Below, piece by piece: positions 1 to 14,700 of a stretch of 64,000 bases of DNA. Source of the stretch: Chaetoderma sp. LZ-2023a. Lineage: Eukaryota > Mollusca > Caudofoveata > Chaetodermatida > Chaetodermatidae. The notes beneath the pieces are model-generated. The model had not been told where the DNA came from and ran no database searches. It saw only the letters and a program-made list of their open reading frames with translations. A program made the position numbers and the translations under genes. The stretch is from assembly GCA_034401795.1 (NCBI GenBank), contig CM067369.1, positions 136,806,000 through 136,869,999 on the forward strand. The letters are read 5' to 3'. Numbering within the stretch: position 1 is the first letter of the stretch; each line of letters starts with the position of its first letter.

Positions 1-2289
1 AATAAAAAAATACATATACTGCCAGAGCCGTGCTGGAGTCAGAGTACAATAGGCGTAAAAGCCTAGGATTGATTGTGACAGATGCATCCACAGATAGTCC
101 CATATGAATCGTCAGTGTGTCAGTATATCAGACATGTGAAAGCTGGTCAGCCAATCCTTGACTTTAGTCTTGGTGCGGTGGTCCAGTGGAAAGATGCCTG
201 GTTGCTGATGCTATGCGGAGTTGCAGAATGGCGGTTCGATCCCCCGACCGGGAGATGGTGATCAACAAATTAAACTAACGGGTGGATCACTGTCGGCTAA
301 GTTAGCACATGGAAATTGAAGCTGCACGTTGCCAGTGCGTCAATAAAATAAAAAAATACATATACTGCCAGAGCCGTGCTGGAGTCAGAGTACAATAGGC
401 GTAAAAGCCTAGGATTGATTGTGACAGATGCATCCACAGATAGTCCCATATGAATCGTCAGTGTGTCAGTATATCAGACATGTGAAAGCTGGTCGGCCAA
501 TCCTTGACTTTAGTCTTGGTGCGGTGGTCCAGTGGAAAGATGCCTGGTTGCTGATGCTATGCGGAGTTGCAGAATGGCGGTTCGATCCCCCGACCGGGAG
601 ATGGTGATCAACAAATTAAACTAACGGGTGCATCACTGTGGGCTAAGTTAGCACATGGAAATTGAAGCCGCACGTTGCCAGTGCGTCAATAAAATAAAAA
701 AATACATATACTGCCAGAGCCGTGCTGGAGTCAGAGTACAATAGGCGTAAAAGCCTAGGATTGATTGTGACAGATGCATCCACAGATAGTCCCATATGAA
801 TCGGCAGTGTGTCAGTATATCAGACATGTGAAAGCTGGTCGGCCAATCCTTGACTTTAGTCTTGGTGCGGTGGTCCAGTGGAAAGATGCCTGGTTGCTGA
901 TGCTATGCGGGGGTTGCAGAATGGCGGTTCGAGCCCCCGACCGGGAGATGGTGATCAACAAATTAAACTAACAGGTGCATCACTGTCGGCTAAGTTAGCA
1001 CATGGAAATTGAAGCCGCACGTTGCCAGTGCATCAATAAAATAAAAAAATACATATACTGCCAGAGCCGTGCTGGAGTCAGAGTACAATAGGCGTAAAAG
1101 CCTAGGATTGATTGTGACAGATGCATCCACAGATAGTCCCATATGAATCGTCAATGTGTCACTATATCAGACATGTGAAAGCTGGTCGGACAATCCTTGA
1201 CTTTAGTCTTGGTGCGGTGGTCCAGTGGAAAGATGCCTGGTTGCTGATGCTATGCGGAGTTGCAGAATGGCGGTTCGATCCCCCGACCGGGAGATGGTGA
1301 TCAACAAATTAAACTAACGGGTGCATCACTGTCGGCTAAGTTAGCACATGGAAATTGAAGCCGCACGTTGCCAGTGCGTCAATAAAATAAAAAAATACAT
1401 ATACTGCCAGAGCCGTGCTGGAGTCAGAGTACAATAGGCATAAAAGCCTAGGATTGATTGTGACAGATGCATCAACAGATAGTCCCATATGAATCATCAG
1501 TGTGTCAGTATATCAGACATGTGAAAGCTGGTCGGCCAATCCTTGACTTTAGTCTTGGTGCGGTGGTCCAGTGGAAAGATGCCTGGTTGCTGATGCAATG
1601 CGGAGTTGCAGAATGGCGGTTCGATCCCCCGACCGGGAGATGGTGATCAACAAATTAAACTAACGGGTGCATCACTGTCGGCTAAGTTAGCACATGGAAA
1701 TTGAAGCCGCACGTTGCCAGTGCGTCAATAAAATAAAAAAATACATATACTGCCAGAGCCGTGCTGGAGTCAGAGTACAATAGGCGTAAAAGCCTAGGAT
1801 TGATTGTGACAGATGCATCCACAGATAGTCCCATATGAATCGTCAGTGTGTCAGAATATCAGACATGTGAAAGCTGGTCGGCCAATCCTTGACTTTAGTC
1901 TTGATGCGGTGGTCCAGTGGAAAGATGCCTGGTTGCTGATGCTATGCGGAGTTGCAGAATGGCGGTTCGATACCCCGACCGGGAGATGGTGATCAACAAA
2001 TTAAACTAACGGGTGCATCACTGTCGGCTAAGTTAGCACATGGTAATTGAAGCCGCACGTTGCCAGTGCGTCAATAAAAAAATAAAAATACATATACTGC
2101 CAGAGCCGTGCTGGAGTCAGAGTACAATAGGCGTAAAAGCCTAGGATTGATTGTGACAGATGCATCCACAGATAGTCCCATATGAATCGTCAGTGTATCA
2201 GTATATCAGACATGTGAAAGCTGGTCGGCCAATCCTTGACTTTAGTCTTGGTGCGGTGGTCCAGTGGAAAGATGCCTGGTTGCTGATGC
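1..2289 (+). repeat. Satellite array, left flank block (346-bp monomers)
   Basis: Six complete monomers and parts of two others lie head to tail. The landmark 'gccagagccgtgctggag' recurs at 21, 367, 713, 1060, 1406, 1752 and 2099, a spacing of 346-347 bp. Block-specific states are 'gactttagtc' (only three Ts), 'gatcccccgacc' in the T-arm and 'aaataaaaaaatac' in the tail. Point differences between copies are scattered. The array runs off the left edge of the window, so its true start is unknown. A 65-codon open frame at 774-971 is open because one copy has an extra base in a G run; it is not a gene. Confidence 0.97.
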
Positions 2290-2789
2290 NNNNNNNNNNN
2301 NNNNNNNNNNNNNNNNNNNNNNNNNNNNNNNNNNNNNNNNNNNNNNNNNNNNNNNNNNNNNNNNNNNNNNNNNNNNNNNNNNNNNNNNNNNNNNNNNNNN
2401 NNNNNNNNNNNNNNNNNNNNNNNNNNNNNNNNNNNNNNNNNNNNNNNNNNNNNNNNNNNNNNNNNNNNNNNNNNNNNNNNNNNNNNNNNNNNNNNNNNNN
2501 NNNNNNNNNNNNNNNNNNNNNNNNNNNNNNNNNNNNNNNNNNNNNNNNNNNNNNNNNNNNNNNNNNNNNNNNNNNNNNNNNNNNNNNNNNNNNNNNNNNN
2601 NNNNNNNNNNNNNNNNNNNNNNNNNNNNNNNNNNNNNNNNNNNNNNNNNNNNNNNNNNNNNNNNNNNNNNNNNNNNNNNNNNNNNNNNNNNNNNNNNNNN
2701 NNNNNNNNNNNNNNNNNNNNNNNNNNNNNNNNNNNNNNNNNNNNNNNNNNNNNNNNNNNNNNNNNNNNNNNNNNNNNNNNNNNNNNNNN
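2290..2789. other. Assembly gap (500 N)
   Basis: Exactly 500 N bases interrupt a monomer. Round gap sizes of this kind are placeholders put in by scaffolding, so the real distance and the number of missing monomers are unknown. Sequence on the right resumes with about 25 bases that do not match the monomer (2790-2815) before returning to phase at 'ccatatgaatcgtc'. Confidence 0.98.
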
Positions 2790-5700
2790 GCATGACACGT
2801 GATCTGAATCCCAATCCATATGAATCGTCAGTGTGTCAGTATATCAGACATGTGAAAGCTGGTCGGCCAATCCTTGACTTTTAGTCTTGGTGCGGTGGTC
2901 CAGTGGAAAGATGCCTGGTTGCTGATGCTATGCGGAGTTGCAGAATGGCGGTTCGATCCCGCGACCGGGAGATGGTGATCAACAAATTAAACTAATGGGT
3001 GCATCACTGTCGGCTAAGTTAGCACATGGAAATTGAATCCGCACGTTGCCAGTGCGTCAATAAAATAAAAATACATATACTGCCAGAGCCGTGCTGGAGT
3101 CAGAGTACAATAGGCGTAAAAGCCTAGGATTGATTGTGACAGATGCATCCACAGATAGTCCCATATGAATCGTCAGTGTGTCAGTATATCAGACATGTGA
3201 AAGCTGGTCGGCCAATCCTTGACTTTTAGTCTTGGTGCGGTGGTCCAGTGGAAAGATGCCTGGTTGCTGATGCTATGCGGAGTTGCAGAATGGCGGTTCG
3301 ATCCCGCGACCGGGAGATGGTGATCAACAAATTAAACTAATGGGTGCATCACTGTCGGCTAAGTTAGCACATGGAAATTGAAGCCGCACGTTGCCAGTGC
3401 GTCAATAAAATAAAAATACATATACTGCCAGAGCCGTGCTGGAGTCAGAGTACAATAGGCGTAAAAGCCTAGGATTGATTGTGACAGATGCATCCACAGA
3501 TAGTCCCATATGAATCGTCAGTGTGTCAGTATATCAGACATGTGAAAGCTGGTCGGCCAATCCTTGACTTTTAGTCTTGGTGCGGTGGTCCAGTGGAAAG
3601 ATGCCTGGTTGCTGATGCTATGCGGAGTTGCAGAATGGCGGTTCGATCCCGCGACCGGGAGATGGTGATCAACAAATTAAACTAATGGGTGCATCACTGT
3701 CGGCTAAGTTAGCACATGGAAATTGAAGCCGCACGTTGCCAGTGCGTCAATAAAATAAAAATACATATACTGCCAGAGCCGTGCTGGAGTCAGAGTACAA
3801 TAGGCGTAAAAGCCTAGGATTGATTGTGACAGATGCATCCACAGATAGTCCCATATGAATCGTCAGTGTGTCAGTATATCAGACATGTGAAAGCTGGTCG
3901 GCCAATCCTTGACTTTTAGTCTTGGTGCGGTGGTCCAGTGGAAAGATGCCTGGTTGCTGATGCTATGCGGAGTTTCAGAATGGCGGTTCGATCCCGCGAC
4001 CGGGAGATGGTGATCAACAAATTAAACTAATGGGTGCATCACTGTCGGCTAAGTTAGCACATGGAAATTGAAGCCGCACGTTGCCAGTGCGTCAATAAAA
4101 TAAAAATACATATACTGCCAGAGCCGTGCTGGAGTCAGAGTACAATAGGCGTAAAAGCCTAGGATTGATTGTGACAGATGCATCCACAGATAGTCCCATA
4201 TGAATCGTCAGTGTGTCAGTATATCAGACATGTGAAAGCTGGTCGGCCAATCCTTGACTTTTAGTCTTGGTGCGGTGGTCCAGTGGAAAGATGCCTGGTT
4301 GCTGATGCTATGCGGAGTTGCAGAATGGCGGTTCGATCCCGCGACCGGGAGATGGTGATCAACAAATTAAACTAATGGGTGCATCACTGTCGGCTAAGTT
4401 AGCACATGGAAATTGAAGCCGCACGTTGCCAGTGCGTCAATAAAATAAAAATACATATACTGCCAGAGCCGTGCTGGAGTCAGAGTACAATAGGCGTAAA
4501 AGCCTAGGATTGATTGTGACAGATGCATCCACAGATAGTCCCATATGAATCGTCAGTGTGTCAGGATATCAGACATGTGAAAGCTGGTCGGCCAATCCTT
4601 GACTTTTAGTCTTGGTGCGGTGGTCCAGTGGAAAGATGCCTGGTTGCTGATGCTATGCGGAGTTGCAGAATGGCGGTTCGATCCCGCGACCGGGAGATGG
4701 TGATCAACAAATTAAACTAATGGGTGCATCACTGTCGGCTAAGTTAGCACATGGAAATTGAAGCCGCACGTTGCCAGTGCGTCAATAAAATAAAAATACA
4801 TATACTGCCAGAGCCGTGCTGGAGTCAGAGTACAATAGGCGTAAAAGCCTAGGATTGATTGTGACAGATGCATCCACAGATAGTCCCATATGAATCGTCA
4901 GTGTGTCAGTATATCAGACATGTGAAAGCTGGTCGGCCAATCCTTGACTTTTAGTCTTGGTGCGGTGGTCCAGTGGAAAGATGCCTGGTTGCTGATGCTA
5001 TGCGGAGTTGCAGAATGGCGGTTCGATCCCGCGACCGGGAGATGGTGATCAACAAATTAAACTAATGGGTGCATCACTGTCGGCTAAGTTAGCACATGGA
5101 AATTGAAGCCGCACGTTGCCAGTGCGTCAATAAAATAAAAATACATATACTGCCAGAGCCGTGCTGGAGTCAGAGTACAATAGGCGTAAAAGCCTAGGAT
5201 TGATTGTGACAGATGCATCCACAGATAGTCCCATATGAATCGTCAGTGTGTCAGTATATCAGACATGTGAAAGCTGGTCGGCCAATCCTTGACTTTTAGT
5301 CTTGGTGCGGTGGTCCAGTGGAAAGATGCCTGGTTGCTGATGCTATGCGGAGTTGCAGAATGGCGGTTCGATCCCGCGACCGGGAGATGGTGATCAACAA
5401 ATTAAACTAATGGGTGCATCACTGTCGGCTAAGTTAGCACATGGAAATTGAAGCCGCACGTTGCCAGTGCGTCAATAAAATAAAAATACATATACTGCCA
5501 GAGCCGTGCTGGAGTCAGAGTACAATAGGCGTAAAAGCCTAGGATTGATTGTGACAGATGCATCCACAGATAGTCCCATATGAATCGTCAGTGTGTCAGT
5601 ATATCAGACATGTGAAAGCTGGTCGGCCAATCCTTGACTTTTAGTCTTGGTGCGGTGGTCCAGTGGAAAGATGCCTGGTTGCTGATGCTATGCGGAGTTG

Positions 5701-8700
5701 CAGAATGGCGGTTCGATCCCGCGACCGGGAGATGGTGATCAACAAATTAAACTAATGGGTGCATCACTGTCGGCTAAGTTAGCACATGGAAATTGAAGCC
5801 GCACGTTGCCAGTGCGTCAATAAAATAAAAATACATATACTGCCAGAGCCGTGCTGGAGTCAGAGTACAATAGGCGTAAAAGCCTAGGATTGATTGTGAC
5901 AGATGCATCCACAGATAGTCCCATATGAATCGTCAGTGTGTCAGTATATCAGACATGTGAAAGCTGGTCGGCCAATCCTTGACTTTTAGTCTTGGTGCGG
6001 TGGTCCAGTGGAAAGATGCCTGGTTGCTGATGCTATGCGGAGTTGCAGAATGGCGGTTCGATCCCGCGACCGGGAGATGGTGATCAACAAATTAAACTAA
6101 TGGGTGCATCACTGTCGGCTAAGTTAGCACATGGAAATTGAAGCCGCACGTTGCCAGTGCGTCAATAAAATAAAAATACATATACTGCCAGAGCCGTGCT
6201 GGAGTCAGAGTACAATAGGCGTAAAAGCCTAGGATTGATTGTGACAGATGCATCCACAGATAGTCCCATATGAATCGTCAGTGTGTCAGGATATCAGACA
6301 TGTGAAAGCTGGTCGGCCAATCCTTGACTTTTAGTCTTGGTGCGGTGGTCCAGTGGAAAGATGCCTGGTTGCTGATGCTATGCGGAGTTGCAGAATGGCG
6401 GTTCGATCCCGCGACCGGGAGATGGTGATCAACAAATTAAACTAATGGGTGCATCACTGTCGGCTAAGTTAGCACATGGAAATTGAAGCCGCACGTTGCC
6501 AGTGCGTCAATAAAATAAAAATACATATACTGCCAGAGCCGTGCTGGAGTCAGAGTACAATAGGCGTAAAAGCCTAGGATTGATTGTGACAGATGCATCC
6601 ACAGATAGTCCCATATGAATCGTCAGTGTGTCAGTATATCAGACATGTGAAAGCTGGTCGGCCAATCCTTGACTTTTAGTCTTGGTGCGGTGGTCCAGTG
6701 GAAAGATGCCTGGTTGCTGATGCTATGCGGAGTTGCAGAATGGCGGTTCGATCCCGCGACCGGGAGATGGTGATCAACAAATTAAACTAATGGGTGCATC
6801 ACTGTCGGCTAAGTTAGCACATGGAAATTGAAGCCGCACGTTGCCAGTGCGTCAATAAAATAAAAATACATATACTGCCAGAGCCGTGCTGGAGTCAGAG
6901 TACAATAGGCGTAAAAGCCTAGGATTGATTGTGACAGATGCATCCACAGATAGTCCCATATGAATCGTCAGTGTGTCAGTATATCAGACATGTGAAAGCT
7001 GGTCGGCCAATCCTTGACTTTTAGTCTTGGTGCGGTGGTCCAGTGGAAAGATGCCTGGTTGCTGATGCTATGCGGAGTTGCAGAATGGCGGTTCGATCCC
7101 GCGACCGGGAGATGGTGATCAACAAATTAAACTAATGGGTGCATCACTGTCGGCTAAGTTAGCACATGGAAATTGAAGCCGCACGTTGCCAGTGCGTCAA
7201 TAAAATAAAAATACATATACTGCCAGAGCCGTGCTGGAGTCAGAGTACAATAGGCGTAAAAGCCTAGGATTGATTGTGACAGATGCATCCACAGATAGTC
7301 CCATATGAATCGTCAGTGTGTCAGTATATCAGACATGTGAAAGCTGGTCGGCCAATCCTTGACTTTTAGTCTTGGTGCGGTGGTCCAGTGGAAAGATGCC
7401 TGGTTGCTGATGCTATGCGGAGTTGCAGAATGGCGGTTCGATCCCGCGACCGGGAGATGGTGATCAACAAATTAAACTAATGGGTGCATCACTGTCGGCT
7501 AAGTTAGCACATGGAAATTGAAGCCGCACGTTGCCAGTGCGTCAATAAAATAAAAATACATATACTACCAGAGCCGTGCTGGAGTCAGAGTACAATAGGC
7601 GTAAAAGCCTAGGATTGATTGTGACAGATGCATCCACAGATAGTCCCATATGAATCGTCAGTGTGTCAGTATATCAGACATGTGAAAGCTGGTCGGCCAA
7701 TCCTTGACTTTTAGTCTTGGTGCGGTGGTCCAGTGGAAAGATGCCTGGTTGCTGATGCTATGCGGAGTTGCAGAATGGCGGTTCGATCCCGCGACCGGGA
7801 GATGGTGATCAACAAATTAAACTAATGGGTGCATCACTGTCGGCTAAGTTAGCACATGGAAATTGAAGCCGCACGTTGCCAGTGCGTCAATAAAATAAAA
7901 ATACATATACTGCCAGAGCCGTGCTGGAGTCAGAGTACAATAGGCGTAAAAGCCTAGGATTGATTGTGACAGATGCATCCACAGATAGTCCCATATGAAT
8001 CGTCAGTGTGTCAGTATATCAGACATGTGAAAGCTGGTCGGCCAATCCTTGACTTTTAGTCTTGGTGCGGTGGTCCAGTGGAAAGATGCCTGGTTGCTGA
8101 TGCTATGCGGAGTTGCAGAATGGCGGTTCGATCCCGCGACCGGGAGATGGTGATCAACAAATTAAACTAATGGGTGCATCACTGTCGGCTAAGTTAGCAC
8201 ATGGAAATTGAAGCCGCACGTTGCCAGTGCGTCAATAAAATAAAAATACATATACTGCCAGAGCCGTGCTGGAGTCAGAGTACAATAGGCGTAAAAGCCT
8301 AGGATTGATTGTGACAGATGCATCCACAGATAGTCCCATATGAATCGTCAGTGTGTCAGTATATCAGACATGTGAAAGCTGGTCGGCCAATCCTTGACTT
8401 TTAGTCTTGGTGCGGTGGTCCAGTGGAAAGATGCCTGGTTGCTGATGCTATGCGGAGTTGCAGAATGGCGGTTCGATCCCGCGACCGGGAGATGGTGATC
8501 AACAAATTAAACTAATGGGTGCATCACTGTCGGCTAAGTTAGCACATGGAAATTGAAGCCGCACGTTGCCAGTGCGTCAATAAAATAAAAATACATATAC
8601 TGCCAGAGCCGTGCTGGAGTCAGAGTACAATAGGCGTAAAAGCCTAGGATTGATTGTGACAGATGCATCCACAGATAGTCCCATATGAATCGTCAGTGTG

Positions 8701-11700
8701 TCAGTATATCAGACATGTGAAAGCTGGTCGGCCAATCCTTGACTTTTAGTCTTGGTGCGGTGGTCCAGTGGAAAGATGCCTGGTTGCTGATGCTATGCGG
8801 AGTTGCAGAATGGCGGTTCGATCCCGCGACCGGGAGATGGTGATCAACAAATTAAACTAATGGGTGCATCACTGTCGGCTAAGTTAGCACATGGAAATTG
8901 AAGCCGCACGTTGCCAGTGCGTCAATAAAATAAAAATACATATACTGCCAGAGCCGTGCTGGAGTCAGAGTACAATAGGCGTAAAAGCCTAGGATTGATT
9001 GTGACAGATGCATCCACAGATAGTCCCATATGAATCGTCAGTGTGTCAGTATATCAGACATGTGAAAGCTGGTCGGCCAATCCTTGACTTTTAGTCTTGG
9101 TGCGGTGGTCCAGTGGAAAGATGCCTGGTTGCTGATGCTATGCGGAGTTGCAGAATGGCGGTTCGATCCCGCGACCGGGAGATGGTGATCAACAAATTAA
9201 ACTAATGGGTGCATCACTGTCGGCTAAGTTAGCACATGGAAATTGAAGCCGCACGTTGCCAGTGCGTCAATAAAATAAAAATACATATACTGCCAGAGCC
9301 GTGCTGGAGTCAGAGTACAATAGGCGTAAAAGCCTAGGATTGATTGTGACAGATGCATCCACAGATAGTCCCATATGAATCGTCAGTGTGTCAGTATATC
9401 AGACATGTGAAAGCTGGTCGGCCAATCCTTGACTTTTAGTCTTGGTGCGGTGGTCCAGTGGAAAGATGCCTGGTTGCTGATGCTATGCGGAGTTGCAGAA
9501 TGGCGGTTCGATCCCGCGACCGGGAGATGGTGATCAACAAATTAAACTAATGGGTGCATCACTGTCGGCTAAGTTAGCACATGGAAATTGAAGCCGCACG
9601 TTGCCAGTGCGTCAATAAAATAAAAATACATATACTGCCAGAGCCGTGCTGGAGTCAGAGTACAATAGGCGTAAAAGCCTAGGATTGATTGTGACAGATG
9701 CATCCACAGATAGTCCCATATGAATCGTCAGTGTGTCAGGATATCAGACATGTGAAAGCTGGTCGGCCAATCCTTGACTTTTAGTCTTGGTGCGGTGGTC
9801 CAGTGGAAAGATGCCTGGTTGCTGATGCTATGCGGAGTTGCAGAATGGCGGTTCGATCCCGCGACCGGGAGATGGTGATCAACAAATTAAACTAATGGGT
9901 GCATCACTGTCGGCTAAGTTAGCACATGGAAATTGAAGCCGCACGTTGCCAGTGCGTCAATAAAATAAAAATACATATACTGCCAGAGCCGTGCTGGAGT
10001 CAGAGTACAATAGGCGTAAAAGCCTAGGATTGATTGTGACAGATGCATCCACAGATAGTCCCATATGAATCGTCAGTGTGTCAGTATATCAGACATGTGA
10101 AAGCTGGTCGGCCAATCCTTGACTTTTAGTCTTGGTGCGGTGGTCCAGCGGAAAGATGCCTGGTTGCTGATGCTATGCGGAGTTGCAGAATGGCGGTTCG
10201 ATCCCGCGACCGCGAGATGGTGATCAACAAATTAAACTAATGGGTGCATCACTGTCGGCTAAGTTAGCACATGGAAATTGAAGCCGCACGTTGCCAGTGC
10301 GTCAATAAAATAAAAATACATATACTGCCAGAGCCGTGCTGGAGTCAGAGTACAATAGGCGTAAAAGCCTAGGATTGATTGTGACAGATGCATCCACAGA
10401 TAGTCCCATATGAATCGTCAGTGTGTCAGTATATCAGACATGTGAAAGCTGGTCGGCCAATCCTTGACTTTTAGTCTTGGTGCGGTGGTCCAGTGGAAAG
10501 ATGCCTGGTTGCTGATGCTATGCGGAGTTGCAGAATGGCGGTTCGATCCCGCGACCGGGAGATGGTGATCAACAAATTAAACTAATGGGTGCATCACTGT
10601 CGGCTAAGTTAGCACATGGAAATTGAAGCCGCACGTTGCCAGTGCGTCAATAAAATAAAAATACATATACTGCCAGAGCCGTGCTGGAGTCAGAGTACAA
10701 TAGGCGTAAAAGCCTAGGATTGATTGTGACAGATGCATCCACAGATAGTCCCATATGAATCGTCAGTGTGTCAGTATATCAGACATGTGAAAGCTGGTCG
10801 GCCAATCCTTGACTTTTAGTCTTGGTGCGGTGGTCCAGTGGAAAGATGCCTGGTTGCTGATGCTATGCGGAGTTGCAGAATGGCGGTTCGATCCCGCGAC
10901 CGGGAGATGGTGATCAACAAATTAAACTAATGGGTGCATCACTGTCGGCTAAGTTAGCACATGGAAATTGAAGCCGCACGTTGCCAGTGCGTCAATAAAA
11001 TAAAAATACATATACTGCCAGAGCCGTGCTGGAGTCAGAGTACAATAGGCGTAAAAGCCTAGGATTGATTGTGACAGATGCATCCACAGATAGTCCCATA
11101 TGAATCGTCAGTGTGTCAGGATATCAGACATGTGAAAGCTGGTCGGCCAATCCTTGACTTTTAGTCTTGGTGCGGTGGTCCAGTGGAAAGATGCCTGGTT
11201 GCTGATGCTATGCGGAGTTGCAGAATGGCGGTTCGATCCCGCGACCGGGAGATGGTGATCAACAAATTAAACTAATGGGTGCATCACTGTCGGCTAAGTT
11301 AGCACATGGAAATTGAAGCCGCACGTTGCCAGTGCGTCAATAAAATAAAAATACATATACTGCCAGAGCCGTGCTGGAGTCAGAGTACAATAGGCGTAAA
11401 AGCCTAGGATTGATTGTGACAGATGCATCCACAGATAGTCCCATATGAATCGTCAGTGTGTCAGTATATCAGACATGTGAAAGCTGGTCGGCCAATCCTT
11501 GACTTTTAGTCTTGGTGCGGTGGTCCAGTGGAAAGATGCCTGGTTGCTGATGCTATGCGGAGTTGCAGAATGGCGGTTCGATCCCGCGACCGCGAGATGG
11601 TGATCAACAAATTAAACTAATGGGTGCATCACTGTCGGCTAAGTTAGCACATGGAAATTGAAGCCGCACGTTGCCAGTGCGTCAATAAAATAAAAATACA

Positions 11701-14700
11701 TATACTGCCAGAGCCGTGCTGGAGTCAGAGTACAATAGGCGTAAAAGCCTAGGATTGATTGTGACAGATGCATCCACAGATAGTCCCATATGAATCGTCA
11801 GTGTGTCAGTATATCAGACATGTGAAAGCTGGTCGGCCAATCCTTGACTTTTAGTCTTGGTGCGGTAGTCCAGTGGAAAGATGCCTGGTTGCTGACGCTA
11901 TGCGGAGTTGCAGAATGGCGGTTCGATCCCGCGACCGGGAGATGGTGATCAACATATTAAACTAATGGGTGCATCACTGTCGGCTAAGTTAGCACATGGA
12001 AATTGAAGCCGCACGTTGCCAGTGCGTCAATAAAATAAAAATACATATACTGCCAGAGCCGTGCTGGAGTCAGAGTACAATAGGCGTAAAAGCCTAGGAT
12101 TGATTGTGACAGATGCATCCACAGATAGTCCCATATGAATCGTCAGTGTGTCAGTATATCAGACATGTGAAAGCTGGTCGGCCAATCCTTGACTTTTAGT
12201 CTTGGTGCGGTGGTCCAGTGGAAAGATGCCTGGTTGCTGATGCTATGCGGAGTTGCAGAATGGCGGTTCGATCCCGCGACCGGGAGATGGTGATCAACAA
12301 ATTAAACTAATGGGTGCATCACTGTCGGCTAAGTTAGCACATGGAAATTGAAGCCGCACGTTGCCAGTGCGTCAATAAAATAAAAATACATATACTGCCA
12401 GAGCCGTGCTGGAGTCAGAGTACAATATGCGTAAAAGCCTAGGATTGATTGTGACAGATGCATCCACAGATAGTCCCATATGAATCGTCAGTGTGTCAGT
12501 ATATCAGACATGTGAAAGCTGGTCGGCCAATCCTTGACTTTTAGTCTTGGTGCGGTGGTCCAGTGGAAAGATGCCTGGTTGCTGATGCTATGCGGAGTTG
12601 CAGAATGGCGGTTCGATCCCGCGACCGGGAGATGGTGATCAACAAATTAAACTAATGGGTGCATCACTATCGGCTAAGTTAGCACATGGAAATTGAAGCC
12701 GCACGTTGCCAGTGCGTCAATAAAATAAAAATACATATACTGCCAGAGCCGTGCTGGAGTCAGAGTACAATAGGCGTAAAAGCCTAGGATTGATTGTGAC
12801 AGATGCATCCACAGATAGTCCCATATGAATCGTCAGTGTGTCAGTATATCAGACATGTGAAAGCTGGTCGGCCAATCCTTGACTTTTAGTCTTGGTGCGG
12901 TGGTCCAGTGGAAAGATGCCTGGTTGCTGATGCTATGCGGAGTTGCAGAATGGCGGTTCGATCCCGCGACCGGGAGATGGTGATCAACAAATTAAACTAA
13001 TGGGTGCATCACTGTCGGCTAAGTTAGCACATGGAAATTGAAGCCGCACGTTGCCAGTGCGTCAATAAAATAAAAATACATATACTGCCAGAGCCGTGCT
13101 GGAGTCAGAGTACAATAGGCGTAAAAGCCTAGGATTGATTGTGACAGATGCATCCACAGATAGTCCCATATGAATCGTCAGTGTGTCAGTATATCAGACA
13201 TGTGAAAGCTGGTCGGCCAATCCTTGACTTTTAGTCTTGGTGCGGTGGTCCAGTGGAAAGATGCCTGGTTGCTGATGCTATGCGGAGTTGCAGAATGGCG
13301 GTTCGATCCCGCGACCGGGAGATGGTGATCAACAAATTAAACTAATGGGTGCATCACTGTCGGCTAAGTTAGCACATGGAAATTGAAGCCGCACGTTGCC
13401 AGTGCGTCAATAAAATAAAAATACATATACTGCCAGAGCCGTGCTGGAGTCAGTGTACAATAGGCGTAAAAGCCTAGGATTGATTGTGACAGATGCATCC
13501 ACAGATAGTCCCATATGAATCGTCAGTGTGTCAGTATATCAGACATGTGAAAGCTGGTCGGCCAATCCTTGACTTTTAGTCTTGGTGCGGTGGTCCAGTG
13601 GAAAGATGCCTGGTTGCTGATGCTATGCGGAGTTGCAGAATGGCGGTTCGATCCCGCGACCGGGAGATGGTGATCAACAAATTAAACTAATGGGTGCATC
13701 ACTATCGGCTAAGTTAGCACATGGAAATTGAAGCCGCACGTTGCCAGTGCGTCAATAAAATAAAAATACATATACTGCCAGAGCCGTGCTGGAGTCAGAG
13801 TACAATAGGCGTAAAAGCCTAGGATTGATTGTGACAGATGCATCCACAGATAGTCCCATATGAATCGTCAGTGTGTCAGTATATCAGACATGTGAAAGCT
13901 GGTCGGCCAATCCTTGACTTTTAGTCTTGGTGCGGTGGTCCAGTGGAAAGATGCCTGGTTGCTGATGCTATGCGGAGTTGCAGAATGGCGGTTCGATCCC
14001 GCGACCGGGAGATGGTGATCAACAAATTAAACTAATGGGTGCATCACTGTCGGCTAAGTTAGCACATGGAAATTGAAGCCGCACGTTGCCAGTGCGTCAA
14101 TAAAATAAAAATACATATACTGCCAGAGCCGTGCTGGAGTCAGAGTACAATAGGCGTAAAAGCCTAGGATTGATTGTGACAGATGCATCCACAGATAGTC
14201 CCATATGAATCGTCAGTGTGTCAGTATATCAGACATGTGAAAGCTGGTCGGCCAATCCTTGACTTTTAGTCTTGGTGCGGTGGTCCAGTGGAAAGATGCC
14301 TGGTTGCTGATGCTATGCGGAGTTGCAGAATGGCGGTTCGATCCCGCGACCGGGAGATGGTGATCAACAAATTAAACTAATGGGTGCATCACTGTCGGCT
14401 AAGTTAGCACATGGAAATTGAAGCCGCACGTTGCCAGTGCGTCAATAAAATAAAAATACATATACTGCCAGAGCCGTGCTGGAGTCAGAGTACAATAGGC
14501 GTAAAAGCCTAGGATTGATTGTGACAGATGCATCCACAGATAGTCCCATATGAATCGTCAGTGTGTCAGTATATCAGACATGTGAAAGCTGGTCGGCCAA
14601 TCCTTAACTTTTAGTCTTGGTGCGGTGGTCCAGTGGAAAGATGCCTGGTTGCTGATGCTATGCGGAGTTGCAGAATGGCGGTTCGATCCCGCGACCGGGA

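Noticed and set aside
774-971. 65-codon open frame inside the satellite
   Set aside because: It is open only because one monomer has an extra base in a G run; equivalent positions in the other monomers are closed.
2160-2884. Open frames of about 200 codons across the N gap
   Set aside because: Almost all residues are undefined because the frame crosses 500 Ns.
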